This document shows, piece by piece, positions 26,271 through 34,699 of a DNA stretch of 64,000 bases. The notes beneath the pieces were generated by a model. That model did not search any database. It saw nothing but the letters and a program-made list of their open reading frames with translations, and was not told the DNA's origin. This stretch comes from Bacillus cereus group sp. RP43 (GTDB lineage: Bacteria; Bacillota; Bacilli; Bacillales; Bacillaceae_G): contig NZ_JARVHQ010000001.1 of the NCBI RefSeq assembly GCF_040459645.1, forward strand, positions 2,480,001-2,544,000, given 5' to 3'. The position numbers and the translations under genes are program-made. The first letter of the stretch is position 1; each line of letters opens with the position of its first letter.

Positions 26271-26675
26271 ATGTACACGTATAAATTACAGCATGAACAA
26301 CCAATCTGTGTAGAAAAAATAAAGAGAATTTACGATTCTGTAGGTTGGTGGCCAGAAAGAAAAGAAGTCGATATTCAAAAAATGTTAAAGAATAGTATAG
26401 CAATAGGAGTATGGGAAGAAAGTGAATTAATTGGATTTGCTAGAGTTGTTACTGATGGTGTTTTTCGAGCGTATATTGAAGATGTTGTCGTACATGAAAG
26501 TGTAAGAAACAAGGGAATTGGTGAGAAGATGCTTACAATGTTACTTCAAGAGGTATCCCATATTGATATTGTTAGTCTATTTTGCGGAGAGAAACTAATA
26601 AAGTTTTATGGTGAACAGCAATTTCAAGCGACGAAGCAAATTGTGATGCATCGTAATCAAATAGTGAAAGAATAA
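26271..26675 (+). CDS. GNAT-family N-acetyltransferase
   Basis: A 134-residue acetyltransferase with SELIGFARVVTDGVF (about residues 51-65), IEDVVVHESVRNKGIGEKML (motif A, about 69-88) and FYGEQQFQ near the end. It resembles the single-domain type with an aromatic N-terminus (YDSVGWWPER). GATGGGAG precedes the ATG. The next gene is 15 bases away and probably in the same operon. Confidence 0.88.
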   Translation: MYTYKLQHEQPICVEKIKRIYDSVGWWPERKEVDIQKMLKNSIAIGVWEESELIGFARVVTDGVFRAYIEDVVVHESVRNKGIGEKMLTMLLQEVSHIDIVSLFCGEKLIKFYGEQQFQATKQIVMHRNQIVKE

Positions 26676-26690
26676 GAGGTGCCAATTAGA

Positions 26691-27044
26691 ATGAATGCAA
26701 CAAGAGCATATTGTTTATCGAAAAAAAAAGCGACAGAAGATTCTCCAGATGGCTGGAGTGCAACATGTATGAGGCTCAATAATAAAATATTTGCGATAGT
26801 GAATCATGAAGAAGGCGAAAAAGCTGCGATTACATTAAAATGTGATCCAGAACTCTCTTTACGAATAAGAGAAGATTACCCAGAAACAATAATTCCTGGA
26901 TATCATATGAATAAAAAGCATTGGAATACAGTGTATATACATAAGGATGTAGAACAAGAACAAATTAATAAAATGATAGATTGGTCGTATGATTTAGTAC
27001 TACAATCGTTTTCAAAGAAAAAACAGCAAGAGTTATTGGATTAA
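26691..27044 (+). CDS. MmcQ/YjbR-family protein
   Basis: A 117-residue protein of the YjbR/MmcQ fold (CyaY-like, annotated as DNA-binding). The order RAYCLSKKKATED, then MRLNNKIFAIV, then LKCDPELSLRIREDYPETIIPGYHMNKKHWNTV is typical. The ATG at 26691 follows AAGAGGTG; the GTG at 26679 is inside that site. Its role is unknown. Confidence 0.85.
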   Translation: MNATRAYCLSKKKATEDSPDGWSATCMRLNNKIFAIVNHEEGEKAAITLKCDPELSLRIREDYPETIIPGYHMNKKHWNTVYIHKDVEQEQINKMIDWSYDLVLQSFSKKKQQELLD

Positions 27045-27065
27045 ATACAAAGTGAAGTCGACCAT

Positions 27066-27103
27066 AAATAGCTAGTAAAATGATTATATTTTACTAGCTA
27101 TTT
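27066..27103 (+). terminator. Hairpin after the YjbR-like gene
   Basis: AAATAGCTAGTAAAAT pairs with ATTTTACTAGCTATTT; T-rich sequence after it is limited, but the stem is long. Confidence 0.8.
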
Positions 27104-27136
27104 GCAGTTTTACATTATATATTAGGGGATTTTGAA

Positions 27137-27523
27137 ATGAATACCAAACGAAATAGATTACTATATGCACCGTTTACTATAGTTGTTATTATTTTAGGTC
27201 TTAGTTCAAGAAAGTTTGCTTTTGCGTTACCGGATTTGTTAAATGAGTACTTAGGTGATGCTTTATGGGCATTAATGATTTTCACTGGATTCGGATTTTT
27301 GTTTCCTAAAATAGAAACGAAGAAATTAGCTTTTATAAGTTTAATATTTTGCTACGGGATTGAAATTAGCCAATTGTACCATGTGGTATGGATTGATAGC
27401 ATTCGTGCAACGACTTTAGGTGGACTCGTATTAGGTTATGGATTTTTATGGAGTGATTTAGTGGCTTACACAATTGGTGTTGGAGTAGGAATGTTTTGCG
27501 AGTTTATGTTACGGAAAAAATAG
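27137..27523 (+). CDS. DUF2809-type membrane protein
   Basis: A 128-residue membrane protein with about four segments. The pattern LYAPFTIVVIILGLSSRKF, LPDLLNEYLGDALWALMIF and EISQLYHVVWIDSIRATTLGG-like elements fits the DUF2809 family. A GGGGATTTTGAA site precedes the ATG. The 3' end continues past the ribosome binding site of the next gene with no real overlap. Confidence 0.82.
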   Translation: MNTKRNRLLYAPFTIVVIILGLSSRKFAFALPDLLNEYLGDALWALMIFTGFGFLFPKIETKKLAFISLIFCYGIEISQLYHVVWIDSIRATTLGGLVLGYGFLWSDLVAYTIGVGVGMFCEFMLRKK

Positions 27524-27549
27524 GAGATTTAAAAAAAGGGGATTTGTAT

Positions 27550-28479
27550 ATGGAGCATGCACTGGAAATTGCAAAGTTTTGGTTTCAAGATAAAGATGTC
27601 ACAGCCACTGAAATTCAACCAAACGTAACGAAGATCCATTGTAATAAAAAAACGTATATTTTAAAGGAAAAGGGATTGATAAAACAGTTTCTAGTTGAAC
27701 TAAATGTATTAGAACAGCTTGATGAAAAAGGAGCTAAAGTACAAAAATTAGTAAAAACGAGAAATGATGAAAGGTACGTATTTTATAAAGAGAAGAATTA
27801 TTGTTTGTACGAATATGTTGCCGGAAGTGTACTAGAAATCAAAGATACAGAAAATCTAAAAGTGCTAGGAAGCACAATTGGAGAGGAAATAGCTAATTTA
27901 CATCACGAACTAAATTCAGTGAATAGTGCTAACGAGTTAATAAAAAGAGAGTTATATAAAGTGGTATACGAATGGGCTTTACCGAATTTAGTAAAGAATG
28001 AGCATGTTCATCAGGATGTAATTCAAAAAATGGATCAAATACATACAACTTTTAAGGAAACGGTTCACTCATTACCGAAACAAATTATTCATCGCGATAT
28101 GCACTTATCAAATGTAATCTTTAGAGAAAGTGATTTTCAAGGGTTTATCGATTTTGAGCTTCTAGAAGAAAACGTTAGAGTATTCGATTTATGCTATTGC
28201 TGTACAAGTATTTTAAGTGAGATATTTAGTGATGAAACATTAAGAAGGAAATGGTTACAAATTGTAAGTGAAATTTTTAGAGGATATTATAAGCAAAACA
28301 TTTTAACGAGAGAAGAACTAAAATCAATTTGGTATGTAATGCTTTCAATTCAAGTTATATTTATTACTTATTTTGTTCAGTTAAAAGATGTACTAAAGTT
28401 AAATGAAGAGATGTTTTTATGGATTTTTGCTAATAAGGAAGATATTGAAGAATCTATAGAAAGAATCGTACTCATATGA
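27550..28479 (+). CDS. Aminoglycoside-phosphotransferase-family kinase (APH fold)
   Basis: A 309-residue protein-kinase-like small-molecule kinase. The catalytic loop is H181-R-D183 (HRDMHLSNVIF) and the metal-binding GFIDFE follows at about 196. The ATP lobe contains KKTYILKEKG. Known family substrates range from aminoglycosides to homoserine and spore-coat-related sugars; none is indicated. The ATG at 27550 follows AAAAAGGGGA; the upstream in-frame ATG at 27496 lies inside the previous gene. It overlaps the next gene by four bases. Confidence 0.86.
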   Translation: MEHALEIAKFWFQDKDVTATEIQPNVTKIHCNKKTYILKEKGLIKQFLVELNVLEQLDEKGAKVQKLVKTRNDERYVFYKEKNYCLYEYVAGSVLEIKDTENLKVLGSTIGEEIANLHHELNSVNSANELIKRELYKVVYEWALPNLVKNEHVHQDVIQKMDQIHTTFKETVHSLPKQIIHRDMHLSNVIFRESDFQGFIDFELLEENVRVFDLCYCCTSILSEIFSDETLRRKWLQIVSEIFRGYYKQNILTREELKSIWYVMLSIQVIFITYFVQLKDVLKLNEEMFLWIFANKEDIEESIERIVLI

Positions 28480-28982
28480 AAAAAATTATATTAATTGGTT
28501 CTGGTGGTTCAGGAAAATCTACATTAGCAAGGCAGTTAGGTAATAAACTAAATATTAAGGTACATCATCTGGATGCTTTATTTTGGAAACCGAATTGGGA
28601 AGGTGTTCCGAAGGAGGAACAAAGAACAGTTCAAAATGACTTAATTAAAGAAGAAAAGTGGATTATTGATGGGAATTATGGCGGGACAATGGACATAAGA
28701 ATTAACGCAGCTGATACAATTATCTTTCTTGATATTCATAGAACAATATGTGTTTATCGTGCTTTTAAAAGAATTGTGCAATATCGGAATAAAACAAGAC
28801 CGGATATGGGCGCCAGATGTGAAGAAAGGTTTGACTTGCAATTTTTCAAATGGATATGGGAATACCCTAAGTCGAAAAGACCTGCAATTTTAAAAAGACT
28901 CGATCAATTCAATAAGGATAAAAGAATTATTATTTTAAAAACACCAAATGAGGTTCAACGATTCATAAAGGAAGTGCAGTAA
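28476..28982 (+). CDS. P-loop NTPase, FlaR-like (DNA topology modulation) kinase
   Basis: A 168-residue adenylate-kinase-like P-loop protein. Walker A (GSGGSGKST) is at residues 8-16, LDALFWKPNWEG follows, and WIIDGNYGGTMDIRI is typical of proteins annotated as FlaR or DNA topology modulation protein. The real substrate is probably a nucleoside or sugar. The ATG overlaps the stop of the APH-fold gene (ATGA), so the two kinases are co-translated. Confidence 0.85.
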   Translation: MKKIILIGSGGSGKSTLARQLGNKLNIKVHHLDALFWKPNWEGVPKEEQRTVQNDLIKEEKWIIDGNYGGTMDIRINAADTIIFLDIHRTICVYRAFKRIVQYRNKTRPDMGARCEERFDLQFFKWIWEYPKSKRPAILKRLDQFNKDKRIIILKTPNEVQRFIKEVQ

Positions 28983-29041
28983 GTATAAATTGGTGCATTA
29001 AAAACATTAAATTATGTTCCATTTTGAATGGAGGAATAATA

Positions 29042-29719
29042 TTGAATGAAATAATTCGCTTGATTGATTCTTATATGGTAAAAATTCCAGCAGGGGAGAT
29101 AGTTTTAAGAGACGATCGAATTAAAAGAGAATGGAAGGCCCAAATTAAGCCGTTTCTTCTTGCACAATATACTGTAACGATGGAATTATATTATACTGTT
29201 ATAAATGAATCATCAAATTCTTTTCTAGGCAATCATAAACCCGTTGTTAATATTTCTTGGAATGCTGCGATTGCGTTTTGTAATTTACTTTCAAAAAAAG
29301 CGGGATTAAAAGAGTATTATTCTATTAGTGATGGCGGTCAAACGGTCAGTTGTAATTTAGATTCAAACGGCTACCGATTACCTTCTGAAGCAGAGTGGCA
29401 ATATGCGTGTAAGGCAGGAACTACTGGATACATATATGGAGAGCTTAAAGAGATTGCTTGGTATAATGGAAACTCAGATGAACATGTTCATGAGGTCGGT
29501 AAAAAAGAACCGAATGCATGGGGATTATATGATATGTTAGGTAACGTTTGGGAGTGGTGTTATGATTTGTATGATGAAAAGGTGTATGGATCGTACCGAA
29601 TTTTTCGAGGCGGTAGCTGGGCTGAGGAAGCGAGAGGGTGCGGTGCTACTTGCCGTCGTCGTAGCCATCCTACATTTCATATAGATGATCTTGGGTTTAG
29701 GCTCGCTAGGTCCATTTAG
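29042..29719 (+). CDS. SUMF1/FGE-fold protein, non-canonical
   Basis: A 225-residue protein of the formylglycine-generating-enzyme superfamily. Typical blocks are FLLAQYTVTMELYYTV, PVVNISWNAAIAFCN, YRLPSEAEWQYAC, NAWGLYDMLGNVWEWC and the final RGGSWAEEARGCG to LGFRLA. Canonical FGE uses two cysteines near the C-terminus; here only one of that pair aligns (C in RGC), the other position being Glu. A true sulfatase-maturase role is therefore unlikely, and no sulfatase is near. The TTG at 29042 follows GGAGG at seven bases. Confidence 0.85.
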   Translation: MNEIIRLIDSYMVKIPAGEIVLRDDRIKREWKAQIKPFLLAQYTVTMELYYTVINESSNSFLGNHKPVVNISWNAAIAFCNLLSKKAGLKEYYSISDGGQTVSCNLDSNGYRLPSEAEWQYACKAGTTGYIYGELKEIAWYNGNSDEHVHEVGKKEPNAWGLYDMLGNVWEWCYDLYDEKVYGSYRIFRGGSWAEEARGCGATCRRRSHPTFHIDDLGFRLARSI

Positions 29720-29794
29720 AAGAGATAGGAGTATGGGAAGTGCCTACACTCCTAATGACAACATAGAAATCATTTAACTTAAGGAGTGTTTACA

Positions 29795-30997
29795 TTGGCA
29801 CGTGTTTTATTCATTAATGCTGGATCAGAAGGTCATATTAATCCAACAATTAAAGTTGTAGAAGAACTTATTTCCCGCGGTGAAGATGTAGTTTATTTTT
29901 CAATAGAAGCTTTCAGGGAGCGTATTGAAAAAACTGGAGCTACTGTACGAACAATTGACGACCAAAAGTTTATAAAAGCTTTTCTTTCCGGTGGTCGAAA
30001 TTATTTACCAGAAAGAATAAATGGTCTTTTACATACTGCAGATATTATTATACCGAGTGTTCTTGAACAAATTGAAGGAGAACATTTTGATTACATCATT
30101 CACGATTCTATGTTTGGCTGTGGACATCTAATTGCTCAAATTCTTAAACTCCCATCAATTAATTCGAGTACATCTTTTGCGCAGGATGAAAAATCATTTA
30201 CAAGGATGTTAGAACATCTTTCGAAAAATATCTCAGAGGAATCTATTGGAAAAATAAAAAATGATTTTCAAAACTTAACAATAGGAATTAAAGAAAAATA
30301 TGGTGTTGAAATCAAATCACCATATGAAGTTTTCTATAATCCTGCACCACTTACAATTGTTTATACAACTAGGGAGTTCCAACCTTTTGGAGAATCTTTT
30401 GATGAATCATATAAATTTGTAGGACCATCTATTTCTACACAATTAAGAAAAGAAAACTTCGATTTTACTGCAATCGAAGGAAAAAGTCCGATTTATATTT
30501 CACTAGGTACGGTTTTTAACGAGGCCATTACTTTCTATAAACTTTGTTTTAAAGCGTTTGAGAATACTGATTATACTATTGTTATGTCTATCGGTGAAAA
30601 GACTAAAATAAGTGATTTAGGTGAGATTCCTAAAAATTTCATTTTGAAAAATTATGTTCCACAAACTGAGGTGCTTACATATACAAAATTATTTATTACA
30701 CACGGCGGTATGAACAGTACGCATGAAGGGCTATATAACGGTGTTCCGCTCATTGTAATTCCGCAAAGTGCAGATCAGCCAGTAATCGCGAATCAAGTGG
30801 AGAATCTCGGGGCGGGAGTCACATTACAAATGCAAGGGTTAACTGAGAGTCGACTACATGAAAGTGTGGATTTTGTGTTAGGTGAATCATCATTTAAAGA
30901 AGCTGCGCTGAATATGAAGGAATCTTTCCGAAAATCCGGTGGGGATAAGCAAGCTGCTGATGAGGTTTTCAAGTTTAAAAGTCAGTATGATATGTAA
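29795..30997 (+). CDS. MGT-family UDP-glycosyltransferase
   Basis: A 400-residue GT-B-fold glycosyltransferase of the macrolide-type GT1 family, moving a sugar from a UDP donor to a small molecule. The N-terminal RVLFINAGSEGHINPT and the C-terminal THGGMNSTHEGLYNGVP (donor-binding block) are diagnostic. The TTG at 29795 lies eight bases after AAGGAG. Relatives in Bacillus glycosylate flavonoids and macrolides. The neighbours do not reveal the acceptor. Confidence 0.93.
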   Translation: MARVLFINAGSEGHINPTIKVVEELISRGEDVVYFSIEAFRERIEKTGATVRTIDDQKFIKAFLSGGRNYLPERINGLLHTADIIIPSVLEQIEGEHFDYIIHDSMFGCGHLIAQILKLPSINSSTSFAQDEKSFTRMLEHLSKNISEESIGKIKNDFQNLTIGIKEKYGVEIKSPYEVFYNPAPLTIVYTTREFQPFGESFDESYKFVGPSISTQLRKENFDFTAIEGKSPIYISLGTVFNEAITFYKLCFKAFENTDYTIVMSIGEKTKISDLGEIPKNFILKNYVPQTEVLTYTKLFITHGGMNSTHEGLYNGVPLIVIPQSADQPVIANQVENLGAGVTLQMQGLTESRLHESVDFVLGESSFKEAALNMKESFRKSGGDKQAADEVFKFKSQYDM

Positions 30998-31101
30998 TTT
31001 TAAATCTAAACGTAAATATGAGGGGGAATGTCTATATTACATGCTATAGGCATTTTTCTATTATATAAACGATTTCATGTTATATGAAGGAAGGGCATTA
31101 T

Positions 31102-31638
31102 ATGGAAAGAATAAAAAAGATTAAAGTGAATTTTGAGGATATGAGCGCAACACCATTTTTTCAAGTGCAAACAAATTACAGAATTAGGTTTGGTAAAGAG
31201 TCGATTGAAAATAATCTGAAACTATTACGAGAAATATTGGGTGAAATATTTAAAGAAAATGATAGAATCGATGTTTCATTTATTTCAGGTTATATAGCGT
31301 ACGATAAGAGTAAGAGAACTTATGAAAAAACAAGGATAGGCAAGTTTGTTGAAATTCAAAATTGGAAAGAAACACAAATAACAGATGATGATCTTGAAAA
31401 TACAGTAATATTTACTACGATAAAAGGTGTACATAAAGATGAAGTATACAAGTATTGCAAGTATGTCGTTAATGGTGGTCAGCAAGCGTATATTTCTTTT
31501 TATAACGATACTTATTTGTTATATATAAATTCAGATGTAATTGATATTATTTCAGCAGATGCAAGTTTAATAGAAAAATTAAAACTTCAATACAGAGAAG
31601 AATATGATAAGTTTTATGAAATAGAAGAATTAGAATAG
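31102..31638 (+). CDS. Hypothetical protein (178 aa)
   Basis: A soluble, charged protein with no signal peptide or membrane segment. Beta-rich stretches alternate with Lys/Glu-rich helices; VSFISGYIAYDKSKRTYEK and YCKYVVNGGQQAYISF are notable, and the end is acidic (EIEELE). It begins at ATG 31102 after GGAAGGG. I do not recognise a family. A convergent terminator follows. Confidence 0.7.
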   Translation: MERIKKIKVNFEDMSATPFFQVQTNYRIRFGKESIENNLKLLREILGEIFKENDRIDVSFISGYIAYDKSKRTYEKTRIGKFVEIQNWKETQITDDDLENTVIFTTIKGVHKDEVYKYCKYVVNGGQQAYISFYNDTYLLYINSDVIDIISADASLIEKLKLQYREEYDKFYEIEELE

Positions 31639-31647
31639 GATACAGAA

Positions 31648-31692
31648 AAGGTGTTATATAAATCAATAATGCAGATTTATATAACACCTTTT
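31648..31692. terminator. Strong bidirectional terminator
   Basis: AAGGTGTTATATAAATC pairs exactly with GATTTATATAACACCTT, with T-tracts on both sides, between convergent genes. Confidence 0.95.
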
Positions 31693-31693
31693 C

Positions 31694-32128
31694 TTATGAT
31701 AACACTTTCGTCATAAGAATATGTGCAATTCCATCTTCCATAAATACGTCGGAAGAAGTTTGATAGCCTAATTTTTCATAAAACCCTTCAGCTTGTGTTT
31801 GACCGTGTAGTTTAACTTTGTTTGCTTCTTTGTTACGAGCAATCTCTTCTAGTGCTTTGATTATTATTTTTCCTAATCCGTATTTGCGATAGTCTTTTAA
31901 AATACAAATTCTTTCTAGTTTACCCATTCCGTCCACAAAACGTATACGGCCAGTTCCTACAGGAAGTTCATTATAATAAACTAATATATGTTTGCATGTC
32001 TCACCAATTTGGTCAAATGCATCGAATTCATCTTCAAGGGGGACACCTTGTTCTTTTACAAATACTTCTTTTCGAAAGTGAAAGGCAGTTTCTAAATCAG
32101 TAAGTTCTGTTATGAGTTTGGATTGCAA
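31694..32128 (-). CDS. GNAT-family N-acetyltransferase
   Basis: A 144-residue acetyltransferase of the ElaA/YjcF type: FRKEVFVKEQGVPLEDEFD (residues 17-35) is the typical opening, followed by LERICILKDYRKYGLGKIII (motif A) and FYEKLGYQT. The start is TTG, nine bases after GAAAGGG on the minus strand. The likely role is as a single-substrate acetyltransferase, target unknown. Confidence 0.92.
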   Translation of the reverse strand: MQSKLITELTDLETAFHFRKEVFVKEQGVPLEDEFDAFDQIGETCKHILVYYNELPVGTGRIRFVDGMGKLERICILKDYRKYGLGKIIIKALEEIARNKEANKVKLHGQTQAEGFYEKLGYQTSSDVFMEDGIAHILMTKVLS

Positions 32129-32195
32129 ATTGTTCAGCCCTTTCTAGTGTGATATGAATGTGTTTTCATAGTATATCATAATGTAATGCTATAAA

Positions 32196-32225
32196 AGAAA
32201 AAACTGACTTGCAAAAGTCAGTCTT
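32196..32225 (-). terminator. rpiA terminator
   Basis: On the minus strand, ACTGACTT and AAGTCAGT pair around TTGC and are followed by TTTTTTCTTTT. Confidence 0.9.
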
Positions 32226-32233
32226 TAAAATGG

Positions 32234-32896
32234 TTAATATTCTTTTATACCGTTTTTTGTTCCGATGATTGCTTTGCTCGTCATATTGATAAATAATCCA
32301 GTTTCAACTACACCAGTAATCATCTTTAACCCTGTATGTGTGTCATTTGGATTCAGTATTTTGTTTGGAAAAATACAATCAATAATTAAATTGCCGTTAT
32401 CAGTTATAAATGGTCCGCCATCATTCATACGCAAATGTGTTTCGCATCCTAAAGATTGAATTCTCTTTTCAGTTTGCTTCCAAGAGAAGGGGATGATTTC
32501 AATAGGAAGTGGAAAGGCACCTAAGTGTGAAACGAGCTTAGATTCATCTGCAATAATAATAAGTTCTTTAGAGGAGACGGCAACAATTTTTTCGCGAAGT
32601 AACGCACCTCCGCCACCTTTTATTAATTGTAAATCATTATTGATTTCATCTGCACCATCGATGGTAAGATCGAGTATGTCGGCTTCATTTAAAGAGATTA
32701 ACGGAATAGATAGTTGTTTAGCTAATACTTCAGTTTCTTTTGACGTCGGTACAGCTTGAATGGATAAACCTTCTTGCACACATTTCCCTAACTTTTGTAT
32801 TGTCCAATATACAGTTGAACCCGTACCAAGTCCAACCTTCATTCCATCTTTTACAAAGCCAGCAGCATATTCACCGGCTAACTGTTTTAAATTCAT
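32234..32896 (-). CDS. rpiA: Ribose-5-phosphate isomerase A
   Basis: A 220-residue enzyme interconverting ribose 5-phosphate and ribulose 5-phosphate in the pentose phosphate pathway. Hallmarks are GLGTGSTVYW (phosphate loop), DLTIDGADEI (catalytic Asp region) and LIKGGGGALLREKI (catalytic Glu and Lys). The ATG at 32896 is seven bases after GGAG; an adjacent ATG at 32899 is also possible. It starts within two to five bases of the stop of the upstream ferredoxin gene, so the two are coupled. Confidence 0.96.
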   Translation of the reverse strand: MNLKQLAGEYAAGFVKDGMKVGLGTGSTVYWTIQKLGKCVQEGLSIQAVPTSKETEVLAKQLSIPLISLNEADILDLTIDGADEINNDLQLIKGGGGALLREKIVAVSSKELIIIADESKLVSHLGAFPLPIEIIPFSWKQTEKRIQSLGCETHLRMNDGGPFITDNGNLIIDCIFPNKILNPNDTHTGLKMITGVVETGLFINMTSKAIIGTKNGIKEY

Positions 32897-32900
32897 CATT

Positions 32901-33221
32901 TTACTCCGCCGGGCGTGGTCCAGCATCTAAACCGGAACTTTCAACTGTAAGTATCGGGCGAACAGTAATATCTTTATGTACACGCATTTGGCACGATAAT
33001 CGTAAGTGGTCTTCAATTCCTTTTTCCGTAATAGCTTGTTTTTCATCATTTGTAGCCTCACAAAAATCACCTGCAATGACTTCAACTCTACAAGTTGTAC
33101 ATCTTGCTTTGCCACCGCAACGATGAAGAATGTGTACACCGTTATCTTCAAGTGCTAATACTAATTTCGTTCCTTTTTTTATATCGAAAGTTCCGGTACC
33201 TTCCACTGTTAATTTTGGCAA
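32901..33221 (-). CDS. [2Fe-2S] ferredoxin
   Basis: A 106-residue plant-type [2Fe-2S] ferredoxin. The cluster ligands are C35, C41, C44 (CGGKARCTTC) and C77 (LRLSCQM), matching the C-x5-C-x2-C-xn-C pattern. It is a soluble one-electron carrier. AGGAGG precedes the ATG. It is co-transcribed with rpiA, which shows no obvious functional link, so its redox partner is not known. Confidence 0.95.
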   Translation of the reverse strand: MPKLTVEGTGTFDIKKGTKLVLALEDNGVHILHRCGGKARCTTCRVEVIAGDFCEATNDEKQAITEKGIEDHLRLSCQMRVHKDITVRPILTVESSGLDAGPRPAE

Positions 33222-33364
33222 ATTGATTCCTCCTCATGTAAAATGCTATATAACATATTTATGACCCGTATTCATGAACATAAACATAAAATTAATTATA
33301 AGCCCCGTAACTTTTTTCTTTGTTCAATCGTTTAATAAGTAAGCGCTGAAAAGGAGTGGTTATT

Positions 33365-34051
33365 TTGTGCACAAAAGTAACTCAGGTTTTAAAGGATCAT
33401 ATTGATATGAATCATTCAAATATAAATTTTTTAATTGAACATTATGCAGAGGTAAAAAGATACTGTACGTTTTTGACGAAAAACAAATGGGATGGGGAAG
33501 ACCTTGCCCAAGAAGCAATTTGCAAAGTTCTTCAAAAGTATAGTGAGAAGGAAATTTGTATAACGCTTCTGTATAAAATTGCTCGAAATCAATGGTTAGA
33601 TCAAATGAAATCAAAATCCGTTCAAGAAAAGTTAGAACAGCAAAATACATTTGAAGAACCACATGGGAAAATTGCAGATTTGCATGAAATGGTAGGGAAA
33701 GTATTGTCTTCGTTAAATGTGCAACAATCTGTAATTTTATTATTGAAGGATGTTTTTCAGTATAGTATCGCGGATATTGCTAAAGTGTGTTCGGTATCAG
33801 AAGGTGCAGTGAAAGCATCGTTATTTAGGAGTAGAAATAGGCTGAAAACTGTAAGTGAAGAGGGTATTGAAATAGTGGAGTACACGGATGATATTGAAAT
33901 CGTTGTAACTTCTATTCGTGAAGAAAGACCTGAATTGTTGACGAAACTTCTCTCAACAATAGATTTCACTAAGTTACCATCAATACAACCGGTGTTATTA
34001 TTCAGTATGAAAAAGCCTTCTTCTTATAGTTGTATGCTTAGTGCGGCATAA
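33365..34051 (+). CDS. Sigma-70 family (ECF-like) RNA polymerase sigma factor
   Basis: A 228-residue sigma factor. Region 2 covers about residues 25-70 (HYAEVKRYCTFLTK, then WDGEDLAQEAICKVLQKY), and region 4 is LSSLNVQQSVILLLKDVFQYSIADIAKV with the helix-turn-helix in SVSEGAVKASLFRSRNRLK. A 55-residue tail beyond region 4 ends SYSCMLSAA and may serve in regulation. The TTG at 33365 is eight bases after AAGGAG. No anti-sigma gene follows; clpP lies 20 bases downstream. Confidence 0.88.
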   Translation: MCTKVTQVLKDHIDMNHSNINFLIEHYAEVKRYCTFLTKNKWDGEDLAQEAICKVLQKYSEKEICITLLYKIARNQWLDQMKSKSVQEKLEQQNTFEEPHGKIADLHEMVGKVLSSLNVQQSVILLLKDVFQYSIADIAKVCSVSEGAVKASLFRSRNRLKTVSEEGIEIVEYTDDIEIVVTSIREERPELLTKLLSTIDFTKLPSIQPVLLFSMKKPSSYSCMLSAA

Positions 34052-34071
34052 AATAGATGGAGGGATTTAAT

Positions 34072-34653
34072 ATGAATGCAATTCCTTACGTAGTTGAACA
34101 AACGAAATTAGGAGAACGCTCCTATGATATATACTCAAGGTTATTAAAAGACCGAATTATTATGATTGGTTCAGAAATTAACGATCAAGTTGCAAGCAGT
34201 GTAGTAGCACAATTATTATTTTTAGAAGCGGAAGATGCAGAAAAAGATATATTCCTTTATATCAATAGTCCTGGCGGCTCAACTACAGCAGGATTTGCAA
34301 TATTAGATACGATGAACCTTATTAAACCAGATGTGCAAACGCTTTGCATGGGCTTTGCAGCATCATTTGGTGCACTTTTACTATTAGCTGGCGCAAAGGG
34401 AAAAAGATTTGCGCTCCCTAATAGTGAAATCATGATTCATCAACCGCTCGGCGGTGTAAAAGGGCAAGCAACGGAGATTGAAATTACAGCAAAAAGAATA
34501 TTAAAGTTAAAATATGATATTAACAAAATCATATCTGATCGAACAGGGCAACCAGTAGAAAAGGTAGCTCATGATACAGAAAGAGATTATTTTATGACGG
34601 CAGTAGAAGCGAAGGAATATGGAATTGTTGATGCAGTTATTGAGAAAAAATAA
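34072..34653 (+). CDS. clpP: ATP-dependent Clp protease proteolytic subunit (second copy)
   Basis: A 193-residue ClpP peptidase subunit that forms the barrel loaded by Clp ATPases. The catalytic triad S98 (GFAASFG), H123 (MIHQPLGG) and D172 (ERDYFM) is intact. The N-terminal loop and the [15 protein letters not shown] block are normal. Housekeeping ClpP in Bacillus differs (IGMAASMG), so this is most likely the second copy. The ATG at 34072 follows GGAGGGA; a strong terminator follows the gene. Co-transcription with the sigma factor gene suggests condition-specific use. Confidence 0.93.
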   Translation: MNAIPYVVEQTKLGERSYDIYSRLLKDRIIMIGSEINDQVASSVVAQLLFLEAEDAEKDIFLYINSPGGSTTAGFAILDTMNLIKPDVQTLCMGFAASFGALLLLAGAKGKRFALPNSEIMIHQPLGGVKGQATEIEITAKRILKLKYDINKIISDRTGQPVEKVAHDTERDYFMTAVEAKEYGIVDAVIEKK

Positions 34654-34657
34654 CATG

Positions 34658-34698
34658 AAACAGGCTAGAGAATATGATAAATTCCCTAGCCTGTTTTT
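34658..34698. terminator. clpP terminator (bidirectional)
   Basis: AAACAGGCTAG pairs with CTAGCCTGTTT, followed by TT; an inner GAAT/ATTC pair extends the stem. It lies between convergent clpP and the binding-protein gene. Confidence 0.92.
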
Positions 34699-34699
34699 G

